Below, in pieces: positions 9,698 through 18,902 of a stretch of 64,000 nucleotides of DNA. The stretch comes from Paradesertivirga superstes. GTDB lineage: Bacteria; Bacteroidota; Bacteroidia; Sphingobacteriales; Sphingobacteriaceae. The position numbers were made by a program, and so were the translations under genes. The notes below the pieces were generated by a model, which did no database searches, was not told where the DNA came from, and saw only the letters and a program-made list of their open reading frames with translations. Positions within the stretch are counted from its first letter, which is position 1; each line of letters begins with the position of its first letter. Location: assembly GCF_037622515.1 (NCBI RefSeq), contig NZ_JBBJCN010000002.1:186001-250000 (forward strand). The letters are read 5' to 3'.

Positions 9698-10300
9698 TTA
9701 ATTTTTTACTTTAAGTATAAAGTTGACTGTTACCGGATCAGCTACTTTCAATGCGCCCATCATAAAAGTTGGAGGCTTAATACTGTATTCGCTCATTTTA
9801 AGAACCTCAGACCCTTTGAAGGTGATTTCATCACCGTCAACGGTGTAAGAAGCTTGCAGGGTAACCGACTTTGTTACACCACCAATGGTTAAATTTCCCA
9901 TCGCTTTAATTATTTTTTGCTTTGATTCTATGGTAGCATTAGTAAGCTTAAAGGTAATTTTATTAAACAGTTCGGCCTTCAATGCTTTATGTGCCCTTGT
10001 ATTCAACAGATCGTCTTTCCCTTTTAAATTGGTAACCGGAAGGGCGAAGCTTAAAGCGGTAAGATCTTGCAGTTGGCTGCCATTCAGCACACATATTCCT
10101 TCACTGCTGAAACCGGTAGCACTCATTGTCCAATCATGAATATTTGAAGTACCGTCGACTTTTATTTGAGAGCCTGTCACGTTTTTAAAAGGAGTCTGCG
10201 CGTTTACCGTAAAAGCATTTAAGCCTATGGCTAGTAAAACGGCCAGGGTGAGTCCGAAGAATCTCGTTGTTTTGCCGGTATTGAAATTCGAAGTTTTCAT
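9698..10300 (-). CDS. YceI-family periplasmic protein
   Basis: A 200-aa protein with a signal peptide ending VNAQ and a YceI lipocalin-like barrel: VDGTSNIHDWTMSATGF near the start of the mature protein and a C-terminal VTVNFILKVKN strand. YceI proteins bind long-chain isoprenoid or amphiphilic ligands in the periplasm. It heads a two-gene unit with the porin-like gene; a TACCTTTG promoter element lies 39 bp upstream. Confidence 0.93.
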   Translation of the reverse strand: MKTSNFNTGKTTRFFGLTLAVLLAIGLNAFTVNAQTPFKNVTGSQIKVDGTSNIHDWTMSATGFSSEGICVLNGSQLQDLTALSFALPVTNLKGKDDLLNTRAHKALKAELFNKITFKLTNATIESKQKIIKAMGNLTIGGVTKSVTLQASYTVDGDEITFKGSEVLKMSEYSIKPPTFMMGALKVADPVTVNFILKVKN

Positions 10301-10338
10301 AATTCTTCGTTCTATTTAATACTATGCAGGTTTCTATA

Positions 10339-10346
10339 CAAAGGTA
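10339..10346 (-). promoter_or_regulatory. Probable -7 element for yceI-porin, TACCTTTG
   Basis: Read on the minus strand, an exact TAnnTTTG match 39 bp before the yceI ATG. The -33 region is weak. Confidence 0.5.
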
Positions 10347-10735
10347 TTATGGCAAAAAAGACTGTCGAATGATGTAGGGTCGAAAAAAAAGTGATTTTAA
10401 ACACAAATTGAAAAATCTCAGTTAAAACACATTTGCGGACATTCAGAAGATATAGAAGAGACCGTCTGTCTAGTCCAAAGTCTCCTCGACTAGAAACGGG
10501 TTCTTGAGTAGTACCGCCAGGTTCTCCTGATTAATTAAAAATACTAAAAGGAAGACTCGAATAGATCGTTGTGTATTCATTACTGCCCTTTTCAGTTCTG
10601 GTACACATCCTATTGACGGAGGTGTTTTAACTTTTTTTTAAGTTCATATTACATTGATTAATATCATGTTATGATTTGATTTCTATTAATTATAATCGCA
10701 TTTAGAAGTTCTACTTTTAATAAAATCAAAATGAA
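10347..10735. other. Divergent intergenic region
   Basis: About 390 bp between the minus-strand yceI and the plus-strand beta-flower-like gene. TTGATTAATATCAT at 10654-10667 is close to an FNR box (TTGAT-N4-ATCAA) but has no TTTG-type element at the spacing used elsewhere in the window. A weak hairpin with CTAGTC/GACTAG arms lies near 10470-10495. Confidence 0.4.
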
Positions 10736-11212
10736 ATGAAAACTCTATCCATATTCTTTTTAGCATTATTTACAGTAATTGCTGCAAATACTTTTAGCCA
10801 GGTAACCACGGGAACCGTTAAGGCAAAACAAATTAAACAAGATACAATAAAGACCCACAGGATTTTTATTGATGCGAAAGGTGGCATTCATGATCATGGC
10901 GGCACTAAGTTGGGATATATTGATAAGAACAACATCGCCTGGAACAATAAAGGCCAAAAAATATATTTTATTGATAAGAGCGGAAATGTTTTCGATGGGA
11001 AGGGAAAAAAACTTGGAAAAGCCAACAAGAATGGCACCTTCTATAACCTGCAAGGAGCAAGTGTTATCAAGACAAAGGATAAAGATCAGCAGATGTGTGA
11101 GATACTAGACTCAAAAGGACATATGCTAGGCACCGTGCATAAAAATTACAAATTACATTCGTGTGCATCTCACTGTTTTTTCTTAGATGAAAAGAATAAG
11201 AAGAAAAATTAA
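10736..11212 (+). CDS. Secreted repeat protein, beta-flower-like
   Basis: A 158-aa secreted protein (signal peptide ending NTFSQ). The mature part has about five short repeats of the form '.D..G.ih...G.klGyi' (FIDAKGGIHDHGGTKLGYID, FIDKSGNVFDGKGKKLG and so on). This matches the '5-fold beta-flower' type of Bacteroidota secreted protein, a structure-based name without known activity. Two Cys lie in the C-terminal LHSCASHCFF segment. The assignment rests on the repeat pattern only. Confidence 0.6.
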   Translation: MKTLSIFFLALFTVIAANTFSQVTTGTVKAKQIKQDTIKTHRIFIDAKGGIHDHGGTKLGYIDKNNIAWNNKGQKIYFIDKSGNVFDGKGKKLGKANKNGTFYNLQGASVIKTKDKDQQMCEILDSKGHMLGTVHKNYKLHSCASHCFFLDEKNKKKN

Positions 11213-11300
11213 ACGATTGGGAGAAAGAAATATGTCAACTGTCATGGTGTTTTATCTATTTTATTAGGTGAGTCTTTTTTTGGGACTAAAGGAGAATGAG

Positions 11301-11768
11301 ATGCTGGTTGAATTGAACGAGAATGAAATTCAAGAGGTTTTGAAAATGAATTCTATTGGCCGTATCGGGTGTACTGATGGTGTTAATGTATATATCGTGC
11401 CCATTAATTACCTGTATGAACAGGATGCTGTTTTATGTTATTCGCTTGAAGGACTTAAAATAGATATGATGCGTAACCATCCTTCTGTATGTTTTGAAGT
11501 AGATGAGATCAACAATTCCTATCAATGGAAATGCGTGATTGCTAATGGTGTTTTTGAAGAAATAACCGGTGAAGAAGAACTTAGGCAGTTAATACCTCGC
11601 TATACGGAATATACACTTAGAGAGAGAGCAAGCTTACCTGCTTTATCCGAGACGGAAAATAAGGAGCACCAGAATAAAATTAATTCTGATCAGGTATTCT
11701 ATAGAATTCGTTTCGAAAAAGTTTCCGGCCGTTTTGAGGGTGGCTTTTATAGTAATACCAAGAACTGA
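11301..11768 (+). CDS. Pyridoxamine 5'-phosphate oxidase-like flavin split-barrel protein
   Basis: A 155-aa protein of the FMN-binding split-barrel (PNPOx-like) superfamily: NSIGRIGCTDGVNVYIVPIN is the typical first barrel hairpin, and GLKIDMMRNHPSVCFEVDEI the following one. Members bind FMN, F420 or haem, and the substrate cannot be told here. The frame extends to a TTG at 11268, but ATG 11301 is preceded by AAAGGAG (11288-11294) at a good spacing, one of the few clear Shine-Dalgarno sequences in the window. Confidence 0.85.
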   Translation: MLVELNENEIQEVLKMNSIGRIGCTDGVNVYIVPINYLYEQDAVLCYSLEGLKIDMMRNHPSVCFEVDEINNSYQWKCVIANGVFEEITGEEELRQLIPRYTEYTLRERASLPALSETENKEHQNKINSDQVFYRIRFEKVSGRFEGGFYSNTKN

Positions 11769-11925
11769 AGTTCGACATCAAGAAAATGTAAATCATTATA
11801 TTCCATAAGACCTTCATATTAAAATCTTTAACGTATGGTAGGTAAAAAGTTTATGATATAAAATTGATTTCCATTTAATACTCTTATTAAAGGAATGAAA
11901 TACCCGTAAAGATATTCGCAAACTA

Positions 11926-12579
11926 ATGGAGGCGAACTTAAATAAAACAATCTATAAAGTTGGATTCTGGTCAGGAATTATTGCATTTACTGCAACAGTT
12001 GCATTCTTTATCGTTCAGATTCTCCAAGTTTTAGGAGTTCTTAAATATCCATGGGACGAAATATCCATATATGGATTTTCCCTTTGCATACCTATACCTT
12101 TCTTGCTTGAGGTGCTTGCACTTCACCATATAACACCATTCGAGAAAAAGTATTGGAGCCATGCGGCTCTTCTCTCTACAGTTATATATGTGGTATTTGT
12201 TACTGCAAATTATGTAGTTCAATTAGCAACGGTCATTCCTATGACGCTTAAAGGCAAAGCAGAGGAAATTGGTATTCTCATTCAAACTCCACACTCTCTC
12301 TTTTGGAATTTTGATGCAATTGGGTATATATTTATGGGTTTAGCCACTTTATTTGCAGTACCTGTATTTGAAAAAGAGGGTTTTCAAAAGTGGGTTAGAT
12401 ATATTTTTTTTGCTCATGGCCTGGTAACACCCTTGATTGCATTTGTGTATTTCTATCCAAACTTTTCTGATATACTACTTCTTATTGGTTTGCCCTGGGG
12501 ATTTACAGCACCAGCATCCATGCTAGTACTTGCACTAATGTTTAAAAAGAATTTTGAAATAGAGAAACACAAAAAATGA
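11926..12579 (+). CDS. Six-helix membrane protein of unknown function
   Basis: A 217-aa hydrophobic protein with about six predicted membrane spans, for example GFWSGIIAFTATVAFFIVQI near residue 13 and a C-terminal GLPWGFTAPASMLVLALMF. I do not recognise a named family. Its stop overlaps the start of the following cation ATPase by 4 bp (ATGA at 12576-12579), so the two are translationally coupled and it may be an accessory of that pump. Confidence 0.75.
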   Translation: MEANLNKTIYKVGFWSGIIAFTATVAFFIVQILQVLGVLKYPWDEISIYGFSLCIPIPFLLEVLALHHITPFEKKYWSHAALLSTVIYVVFVTANYVVQLATVIPMTLKGKAEEIGILIQTPHSLFWNFDAIGYIFMGLATLFAVPVFEKEGFQKWVRYIFFAHGLVTPLIAFVYFYPNFSDILLLIGLPWGFTAPASMLVLALMFKKNFEIEKHKK

Positions 12580-15086
12580 GTTACCATAAAAGGACAATTC
12601 ATTTAGGCAATATACAGGGATTACCTGTTCAGCAAGTTCCTGTTTTGCTCAAGCAGTTCGGTAAAAATATTTTTCATGCTGAACCTTCACGACGCTTCGT
12701 TCATATTGTTGGGGATATTGTGAAAGAACCGATGTTCATCCTTTTGCTTGTCGCCTGTTCTTTGTATTTTATTTTAGACGAGGTAAGTGAAGGTATTATG
12801 ATGCTGGTGGCGATGGTTTTCGTGACAGCCATCTCACTGTATCAGGAAGTAAAAAGCAGCAACGCGTTAACCGCATTAAAGCAATTTTCTGAGCCAAAAG
12901 TCACAGTGATCAGGGATGGTAATGAATTAATTATTAATACAGAAGAACTTGTTCCCGGCGATATTATGCTATTGGAAGAGGGGATGAATATTCCTGCTGA
13001 TGCCATCATTTTGCGGGAAAATGACTTTACGGTAAACGAATCCATTATCACCGGTGAATCTATACCGGCAGATAAAAATGAAACTGAAGGACATAATATA
13101 CTATACCAGGGCACCACTATAAACAGTGGTAAATGTGTTGCGCAAGTAACAACAACTGGAAACAATACGGTTTTAGGTAAACTAGGTAAATCCATCGAAG
13201 CTTATCATTCACCAAAAACCCTGTTACAATTTCAAATTAACCAGTTTGTAAACCGTTTGGCATTGTTTGGACTGATTGGTTTTTTGATCATCTTTTTTGT
13301 GAATTACCTGCACCACCAGCAATTTGCTATCAGCTTACTATTCGCATTAACATTAGCCATGTCAGCAGTGCCTGAAGAAATACCCGTAGCGTTTTCTTCT
13401 TTTATGGCACTAGGGGCTTACAAGATGAGCAAGCTGGGAATTATCTCTCGTCAGCCGCAGATCGTAGAAAGCTTGGGTGCAGTAAGTGTGATCTGTCTGG
13501 ATAAAACTGGCACCATCACTGAAAATAAAATGCAGGTGAAGACCATTTACAATTATGGTACTGATACTTTGATTGACTTAAGTGATACTACCCGATTCCA
13601 GATCGAAAATGTATTACGATATGGCGTACTGGCTAGCGAAACGGATCCTTTTGATGCAATGGAGAAGGCGATAGTGGATGCATATCACTTATTTGTTAAA
13701 TCACCCGAGCAGTTAAATATGATATTTGAATATCCTTTGGAAGGTAGACCACCCATGATGACACATGTATATGAGCAAGATCATCTAAAAGTCGTAGCTG
13801 CTAAAGGAGCTGCGGAAAGGATTCTCCGTGTTTGCAGATTAAACGATCAGGATCAAAAGAAAATCACACGACTTATCAAATCAATGGCATCCAATGGCTA
13901 CCGTGTTATAGGGGTAGCTAGTGCAGCATCTACAGAACAGGAGCTTCCGGCAGAACAGGATGATTTTAATTGGAAATTTGAAGGCTTGTTGGCCTTATAT
14001 GACCCACCAAAGAAGAATATTCAGGAGGTGTTAAAGGGATTTTATGATGCAAAGATTGATGTAAAACTCCTTACCGGCGATCATCCTGAAACAGCTATCA
14101 ACATTGCCGGACAAGTAGGCATCCGCAATCATCTTAAATATCTTACCGGGGAACAGGTTATGAATATGAAAGAAGATGAACTCATGCAGGCAGTAAAAAA
14201 CATCAATATTTTCGCCCGCATGTTTCCTGATGCTAAATTAAAAGCAATTAATGCCTTAAAAGCTAATGGAGAAATTGCGGCCATGACCGGCGATGGTGTG
14301 AATGATGGCCCGGCTTTGAAATCAGCCAATATTGGTATCGCTATGGGAGCGAAAGGGACTGAAATTGCGCGACAGGCCGCTGATTTAATTATTACGGACG
14401 ATAACCTGGAACGGATGGTAACTGCCATCCGGGAAGGTAGAAAAATATTCAGCAATCTGAAAAAAGGAGTCCGCTATATTATTTCTATTCACATACCGAT
14501 CATTCTTATTGCATCCTTGCCAGTGATATTTGGGTGGATTTATCCTAACATCTTCACACCAATTCATGTGATTTTTCTGGAATTGATTATGGGCCCTACC
14601 TGTTCTATTTTTTTTGAAAAAGAACCTGCTGAAGAAAATATTCTGAAACAAAAGCCCCGCGAAAGAAACAGAGGTTTTTTTAACCGTGAAGAATTGCTCA
14701 TAAGTATCATACAAGGAATTATTATTGCTGCGGGCACTTTGTTTTTGTATTACTATTTTATGAACAGCGGTGCCAGTATCGGTCAAACCAGAAATATTGT
14801 TTTTACAACACTGATACTAAGTAATGTATTTCTCACATTTGCCAATCGCTCTTTTACTCAAACCATTTATTATACAAGCCGGCATCGAAATAATCTGGCT
14901 TATTTCATCCTTATTATCTCTTCTTTCTTCCTGATATCTCTGCATTTTGTTCCTTTTGTTCGTAATCTGTTTCAATTAGCGACTATAACTCAAAGTCAAT
15001 TCTGGCTTTGCATTGGCGTAGCATTCATTAGTGTGATGTGGTTCGAAGTTTATAAGACTGGCCGAAAGAGCTTGAATGGGAAGTAG
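12576..15086 (+). CDS. P2-type cation-transporting ATPase (first of two)
   Basis: An 836-aa P-type ATPase with actuator TGES (159-162), PEEIP in the ion-binding helix (266-270), phosphorylation site DKTGT (309-313) and hinge TGDGVNDGPALK. The PEEIP variant and the lack of a heavy-metal motif place it with P2-type (Ca2+ or other light-cation) pumps, related to the ATPase at 22368 but clearly divergent from it. The C-terminal six-helix bundle is complete. The ion is not deducible. Confidence 0.88.
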   Translation: MSYHKRTIHLGNIQGLPVQQVPVLLKQFGKNIFHAEPSRRFVHIVGDIVKEPMFILLLVACSLYFILDEVSEGIMMLVAMVFVTAISLYQEVKSSNALTALKQFSEPKVTVIRDGNELIINTEELVPGDIMLLEEGMNIPADAIILRENDFTVNESIITGESIPADKNETEGHNILYQGTTINSGKCVAQVTTTGNNTVLGKLGKSIEAYHSPKTLLQFQINQFVNRLALFGLIGFLIIFFVNYLHHQQFAISLLFALTLAMSAVPEEIPVAFSSFMALGAYKMSKLGIISRQPQIVESLGAVSVICLDKTGTITENKMQVKTIYNYGTDTLIDLSDTTRFQIENVLRYGVLASETDPFDAMEKAIVDAYHLFVKSPEQLNMIFEYPLEGRPPMMTHVYEQDHLKVVAAKGAAERILRVCRLNDQDQKKITRLIKSMASNGYRVIGVASAASTEQELPAEQDDFNWKFEGLLALYDPPKKNIQEVLKGFYDAKIDVKLLTGDHPETAINIAGQVGIRNHLKYLTGEQVMNMKEDELMQAVKNINIFARMFPDAKLKAINALKANGEIAAMTGDGVNDGPALKSANIGIAMGAKGTEIARQAADLIITDDNLERMVTAIREGRKIFSNLKKGVRYIISIHIPIILIASLPVIFGWIYPNIFTPIHVIFLELIMGPTCSIFFEKEPAEENILKQKPRERNRGFFNREELLISIIQGIIIAAGTLFLYYYFMNSGASIGQTRNIVFTTLILSNVFLTFANRSFTQTIYYTSRHRNNLAYFILIISSFFLISLHFVPFVRNLFQLATITQSQFWLCIGVAFISVMWFEVYKTGRKSLNGK

Positions 15087-15116
15087 TTTTATTATAGATG
15101 TTAATCACTCAGCCGA

Positions 15117-15160
15117 TTGATGTTGGTCATTATTTTTTCCAGCCCAGTAAGATATATTTG
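15117..15160 (+). promoter_or_regulatory. FNR-like box and -7 element before usp
   Basis: TTGATGTTGGTCAT (15117-15130) matches eight of ten informative positions of the FNR consensus TTGAT-N4-ATCAA. TATATTTG (15153-15160) is an exact TAnnTTTG. The distance from the box centre (15123.5) to the first T of TTTG (15157) is 33.5 bp, the same as in the four Crp-type operators between 25.8 and 32.3 kb, which suggests class II activation. Confidence 0.5.
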
Positions 15161-15243
15161 TTCTGAATCAGAATAACGCGAACGGCAAACCTATGAAAAT
15201 ATTTTTGAACGACCGGGATCCTGCTCATTCTTAAGTATTATCT

Positions 15244-15606
15244 ATGAAAAATATATTAGTACCCACCGACTTCTCCCCTTGCGCTACTAATGCCCTTGAT
15301 TTTGCTGTTCAACCAGCCAAAGTTTTTCAGACTGATATTATTTATATAATGCCTCATACACTTCTTCTCAGGGGTAATATCTACCCCCGTGGGTCTATTG
15401 ATTGTCATTATCCCGAAGTTAAATTACGGCTATTGAAAGGTGATCCCGAAAATGAAATAGGTAATTATCTTAAGAACGAGCAGGATATTACAGTGGTATT
15501 AGGAACTTACCAGCGGAGCATGGTGTCGAGTTGGTTTAAAAGTAGCTTGGCTGATAGTTTAATGGAGGAATGCAATGTCGCCTTATTTATTGCACATTAT
15601 AAGTAG
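15244..15606 (+). CDS. Short universal stress protein (UspA family)
   Basis: A 120-aa Usp domain. The start MKNILVPTDFSPCATNALDF and the end TYQRSMVSSWFKSSLADSLM are both family-typical, but the usual 140-150 aa has lost about 20 residues in the middle (after YIMPHTLL). The ATP-binding GxxGx(9)G(S/T) motif is degraded (GTYQRS...SS). It could be a nucleotide-free Usp or a decaying gene. It starts 36 bp before the exporter operon and may be its first gene. Confidence 0.75.
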   Translation: MKNILVPTDFSPCATNALDFAVQPAKVFQTDIIYIMPHTLLLRGNIYPRGSIDCHYPEVKLRLLKGDPENEIGNYLKNEQDITVVLGTYQRSMVSSWFKSSLADSLMEECNVALFIAHYK

Positions 15607-15641
15607 AAATCTATTAGTGGTAAAGTGTTTATAAGGTCAAT

Positions 15642-16721
15642 ATGCGGAAGAAAATAATTCTGGCGTTGATACCTTTTCTCATCCTTTGTACCAAAAAAAG
15701 GGAAAGGACAAAACTAGTAGTAAGCAGTATAACAGAATCTGTATATGCATCAGCCATTGTTGAGGCAGAAGATCAGTACAACGTGTTTTCGAAAGCAAGT
15801 GGGATATTAAAAGAAGTGCGGGTAAAGCCCGGAGAATCAGTAAAGCCCGGAGATGTGTTGTTTGTATTGGATAACAGAGTGGCTTTGCTAAATATTGAAA
15901 ACTCCAGGCTAACATTAGAGAGAAGTAAAGAAAATACACTCAAAAGATCAGAAAAAATAGCAGAACAGGAAACTGCTGTCAAGCTTGGTAAAGAACGGTA
16001 CTTGCTCGACTCCGCCTTGTATTACCGCCAAAATCAGTTATGGAATCAAAAGGTTGGAACGTTGCTGGAACTCGAGCACAGGCGTTTAGCATTTATAAAT
16101 TCAAAGAGTAATTATCAGACCTCCCTGTTGAAGCTAAAGGATATTAAAGAGCAGCTAAATGACGATTTAAGCAAAAGCAGGGTTAACTATAATATCAACC
16201 GGTCGCTTGCCGAAGATTATATTATCAGAAGCGCTGTTGGGGGAACAGTATTTAATGTTTTTTATGAAGAGGGAGAATTAATTACACCACAGGCAGCAAT
16301 TGCCGTGGTTGGACGAACAAACCGATTTGTGCTGGAGATGAATGTGGACGAAAATGATATCGCCAAAATACGAAGGGGGCAACAAGTTGAATTAACCATG
16401 AATAGTTATAAAGGACGAGTTTTCGAAGCCCGGGTAACTGATATTTTTCCAATGATGGATGAAACTACCCGCACGTTCAAAGTGAAAGGTACGTTCATAG
16501 ACCCTCCTGAAAAGCTGTATCCAAATCTTACAGCCGAGGCCAACATTATAATACAGAGTAAGAAGAGAGCTTTAATTATTCCACGAAATTATTTAATTGG
16601 GAATAAGTGGGTCTTACTGGCGAAGGATCGAAAGCAAGAGGTGAAAACGGGCCTGATGGATTTTCAAAAAGTAGAAGTGATAAGTGGAATAGATAGCAGC
16701 CAATACATTTACAAACCCTGA
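15642..16721 (+). CDS. HlyD/RND-type membrane-fusion adaptor
   Basis: A 359-aa periplasmic adaptor. The N-terminal hydrophobic segment ends in LILC followed by KKRER, so a lipoprotein or a membrane anchor are both possible. A biotinyl-lipoyl-like half motif (GILKEVRVKPGESVKPGDVL) is followed by a long helical hairpin (about residues 95-190), the second half motif (SAVGGTVFNVFYEEGE) and a beta-barrel. With the permease and ATPase directly downstream (4 and 3 bp gaps) it forms a MacA-like part of a three-component exporter. No outer-membrane TolC gene is adjacent. Confidence 0.88.
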   Translation: MRKKIILALIPFLILCTKKRERTKLVVSSITESVYASAIVEAEDQYNVFSKASGILKEVRVKPGESVKPGDVLFVLDNRVALLNIENSRLTLERSKENTLKRSEKIAEQETAVKLGKERYLLDSALYYRQNQLWNQKVGTLLELEHRRLAFINSKSNYQTSLLKLKDIKEQLNDDLSKSRVNYNINRSLAEDYIIRSAVGGTVFNVFYEEGELITPQAAIAVVGRTNRFVLEMNVDENDIAKIRRGQQVELTMNSYKGRVFEARVTDIFPMMDETTRTFKVKGTFIDPPEKLYPNLTAEANIIIQSKKRALIIPRNYLIGNKWVLLAKDRKQEVKTGLMDFQKVEVISGIDSSQYIYKP

Positions 16722-16725
16722 TGTT

Positions 16726-17985
16726 ATGAATGTAAAACTTCTTTTTACAATTGCATTTTCTATCCTTCGGGCGCGTTTAAAGCAATCTATAGTAGCTGCC
16801 GCCGGCGTTACTTTTGGCATTGCTGCATTCGTTGCCCTTGTAAGTTTTATGTCGGGTTTGAACGACCTTCTTGATAACCTTATCATTAACAGAACGCCCC
16901 ATGTTTATTTTTATAATGAGATAAGGCCTTCTGAAAAACAGCCAATGGATCTCTCTGGAAAATTTTCAGGATATCAGCATTTTATCCATTCAATAAAGCC
17001 TAAAGATGAAGGGCTGGAGCTTTATAACAGCCAAAAAATAATCAAGCAATTGAAGTCTGACAGTCGGGTGATGGATGTTGCGGCCAAGGTAACCGTACCT
17101 GTTTTTTTCAATGCGGGAGATATCAAAATAACCGGTATAATTAACGGGATTAATGCTACCGTAGAAGATAAGCTTTTTGCCTTATCAGATTATGTTATAG
17201 AAGGAACTGTGGAAGATTTGAATGTCGGCACTAACTATATCTTAATAGGAAGAGGCATAGCAAATAAACTTTTGGTAGACACCGGAGACATGATTCAGGT
17301 AAGCAATTCAAATGGTATCAAAACCAGATTAAAAGTAGCAGGACTGATTCAGTTTGGTTTGGCAGAATTAGATGATACCCAAAGCTATGTTTCCCTTTCA
17401 ACAGCACAGAAAATAGAAAACAAATCGGCAAATTACATTACCGGAATACAGGTAAAGCTTTTTGATATGGAATTGGCCCCGGCAGTTGCAGGAGAGTACA
17501 GCTCTTTATTTGATATAGATGCCATTGATATTAAAACCGCAAATGTTCAGTTTGAAACCGGAAGTAGTATAAGAAGTATTATTTCCTATGCCGTAGGAAT
17601 TACGCTTTTAACTGTAGCGGGTTTTGGTATCTACAACATATTAAACATGCTGATTTACGAAAAAATGGATTCCATTGCCATTTTAAAGGCAACCGGCTTT
17701 TCTGGAAATGACGTTAAATGGATTTTTGTTTTGCTGTCGGTTGTTATAGGTGCTGTGGGTGGCGTGTTTGGTTTGATACTTGGATACGCGATTTCTGTTA
17801 TTATCAGTCATATAACTTTCGAAACACAGGCCTTACCAACGATAAAAACATTTCCGGTGAATTTTGATGCCGCATACTACTATATAGGCATATCTTTCGC
17901 CCTCATTACTACTTATGTTGCCGGCCTTTTTCCTGCCAAAAAAGCAGCTGATGTGGATCCCGTTGTTATAATACGTGGTAAATAA
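16726..17985 (+). CDS. ABC transporter permease, FtsX/MacB type
   Basis: A 419-aa permease: one N-terminal helix, a large periplasmic domain (about residues 45-270) and three C-terminal helices with the FtsX-like sequence YNILNMLIYEKMDSIAILKA. This is the MacB/LolE topology without a fused nucleotide-binding domain. The ATPase is the separate gene 3 bp downstream. The cargo is unknown; candidates are lipoproteins, peptides or small molecules. Confidence 0.9.
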   Translation: MNVKLLFTIAFSILRARLKQSIVAAAGVTFGIAAFVALVSFMSGLNDLLDNLIINRTPHVYFYNEIRPSEKQPMDLSGKFSGYQHFIHSIKPKDEGLELYNSQKIIKQLKSDSRVMDVAAKVTVPVFFNAGDIKITGIINGINATVEDKLFALSDYVIEGTVEDLNVGTNYILIGRGIANKLLVDTGDMIQVSNSNGIKTRLKVAGLIQFGLAELDDTQSYVSLSTAQKIENKSANYITGIQVKLFDMELAPAVAGEYSSLFDIDAIDIKTANVQFETGSSIRSIISYAVGITLLTVAGFGIYNILNMLIYEKMDSIAILKATGFSGNDVKWIFVLLSVVIGAVGGVFGLILGYAISVIISHITFETQALPTIKTFPVNFDAAYYYIGISFALITTYVAGLFPAKKAADVDPVVIIRGK

Positions 17986-17988
17986 TTT

Positions 17989-18663
17989 ATGGAAACAGTA
18001 TTGCAAACAGTGTCAGTTAATAAATATTTTTTTGATCCTGTACAGTCAAAAGTCCTTACAGATATTTCCCTTGATATAGAAAAAGCAAGTTTTGTTTCTA
18101 TTATGGGTAAATCCGGTTGTGGCAAATCTACCCTGCTTTACATATTATCTACCATGGATACCGATTACGAGGGAGAGTTATACATTGAGGGGGAGCCGCT
18201 ACACGACAAAAACAACCCTAGCCTTGCACGTGTAAGAAACGAAAAGGTTGGATTTGTATTCCAATTTCATTATCTGATTCAGGAATTTAATATTCTTTGG
18301 AATGTAATGTTGCCAGGTATGAAACTTGGCAAGTACAGCCAGCAGGAAATTGAATACCGTGCAATGTTTCAATTAAAAAAGCTGAGTGTTGATGACCAGG
18401 CTTATAAGTTTCCGAATCAATTAAGCGGCGGACAAAAACAGCGTGTTGCCATTGCGCGTGCCCTGATAAATGATCCCCTGATAATCATGGGAGATGAGCC
18501 AACCGGGAATCTTGACAAAAAGAATAGCGATATTGTTTTTGATATTTTTAAAAGCCTGTCCACAGAGAATAAGCAAACTATTTTAGTGGTAACACACGAT
18601 CCTGATTTCGCAAAAAAAACCTCGCGTGTTATTGAAATGGATGATGGTAAAATTGTCACCTAG
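17989..18663 (+). CDS. ABC transporter ATP-binding protein (MacB/LolD type)
   Basis: A 224-aa nucleotide-binding subunit with Walker A GKSGCGKST, signature LSGGQKQR, Walker B LIIMGDEPTGNLD and H-loop THD. Its length and motifs fit the LolD/FtsE/MacB-NBD group. It is the third gene of the adaptor-permease-ATPase operon. Confidence 0.95.
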   Translation: METVLQTVSVNKYFFDPVQSKVLTDISLDIEKASFVSIMGKSGCGKSTLLYILSTMDTDYEGELYIEGEPLHDKNNPSLARVRNEKVGFVFQFHYLIQEFNILWNVMLPGMKLGKYSQQEIEYRAMFQLKKLSVDDQAYKFPNQLSGGQKQRVAIARALINDPLIIMGDEPTGNLDKKNSDIVFDIFKSLSTENKQTILVVTHDPDFAKKTSRVIEMDDGKIVT

Positions 18664-18902
18664 AAGTAATTGCTAAGCTGTCTGATATACCCCAAAGAGC
18701 AAAAGAACGAGAATCTTAAAATAGATACACGACGAGAATCAGATACCTGTTTGATTATGGTTACCCTCTTTTTTTTAGAATAATAATCAAATTACACTTG
18801 CATTAGCCTTGTAAATGAAAAGATTTATCCAGGGCAATTTACACTCGTTTTAGCGTTCTGGAAGTCCGTTAAACTCCCCTTGAGGGTCTAAATAAATAAA
18901 CA

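Noticed and set aside
10654..10667. FNR-like box TTGATTAATATCAT
   Set aside because: No TTTG-type element at the 33.5-bp spacing; in AT-rich DNA such a match is expected by chance. It is kept only as a note in the gap entry.
11864..11877. FNR-like box TTGATTTCCATTTA
   Set aside because: The right half deviates at two of five positions and no -7 element is found at the proper distance.
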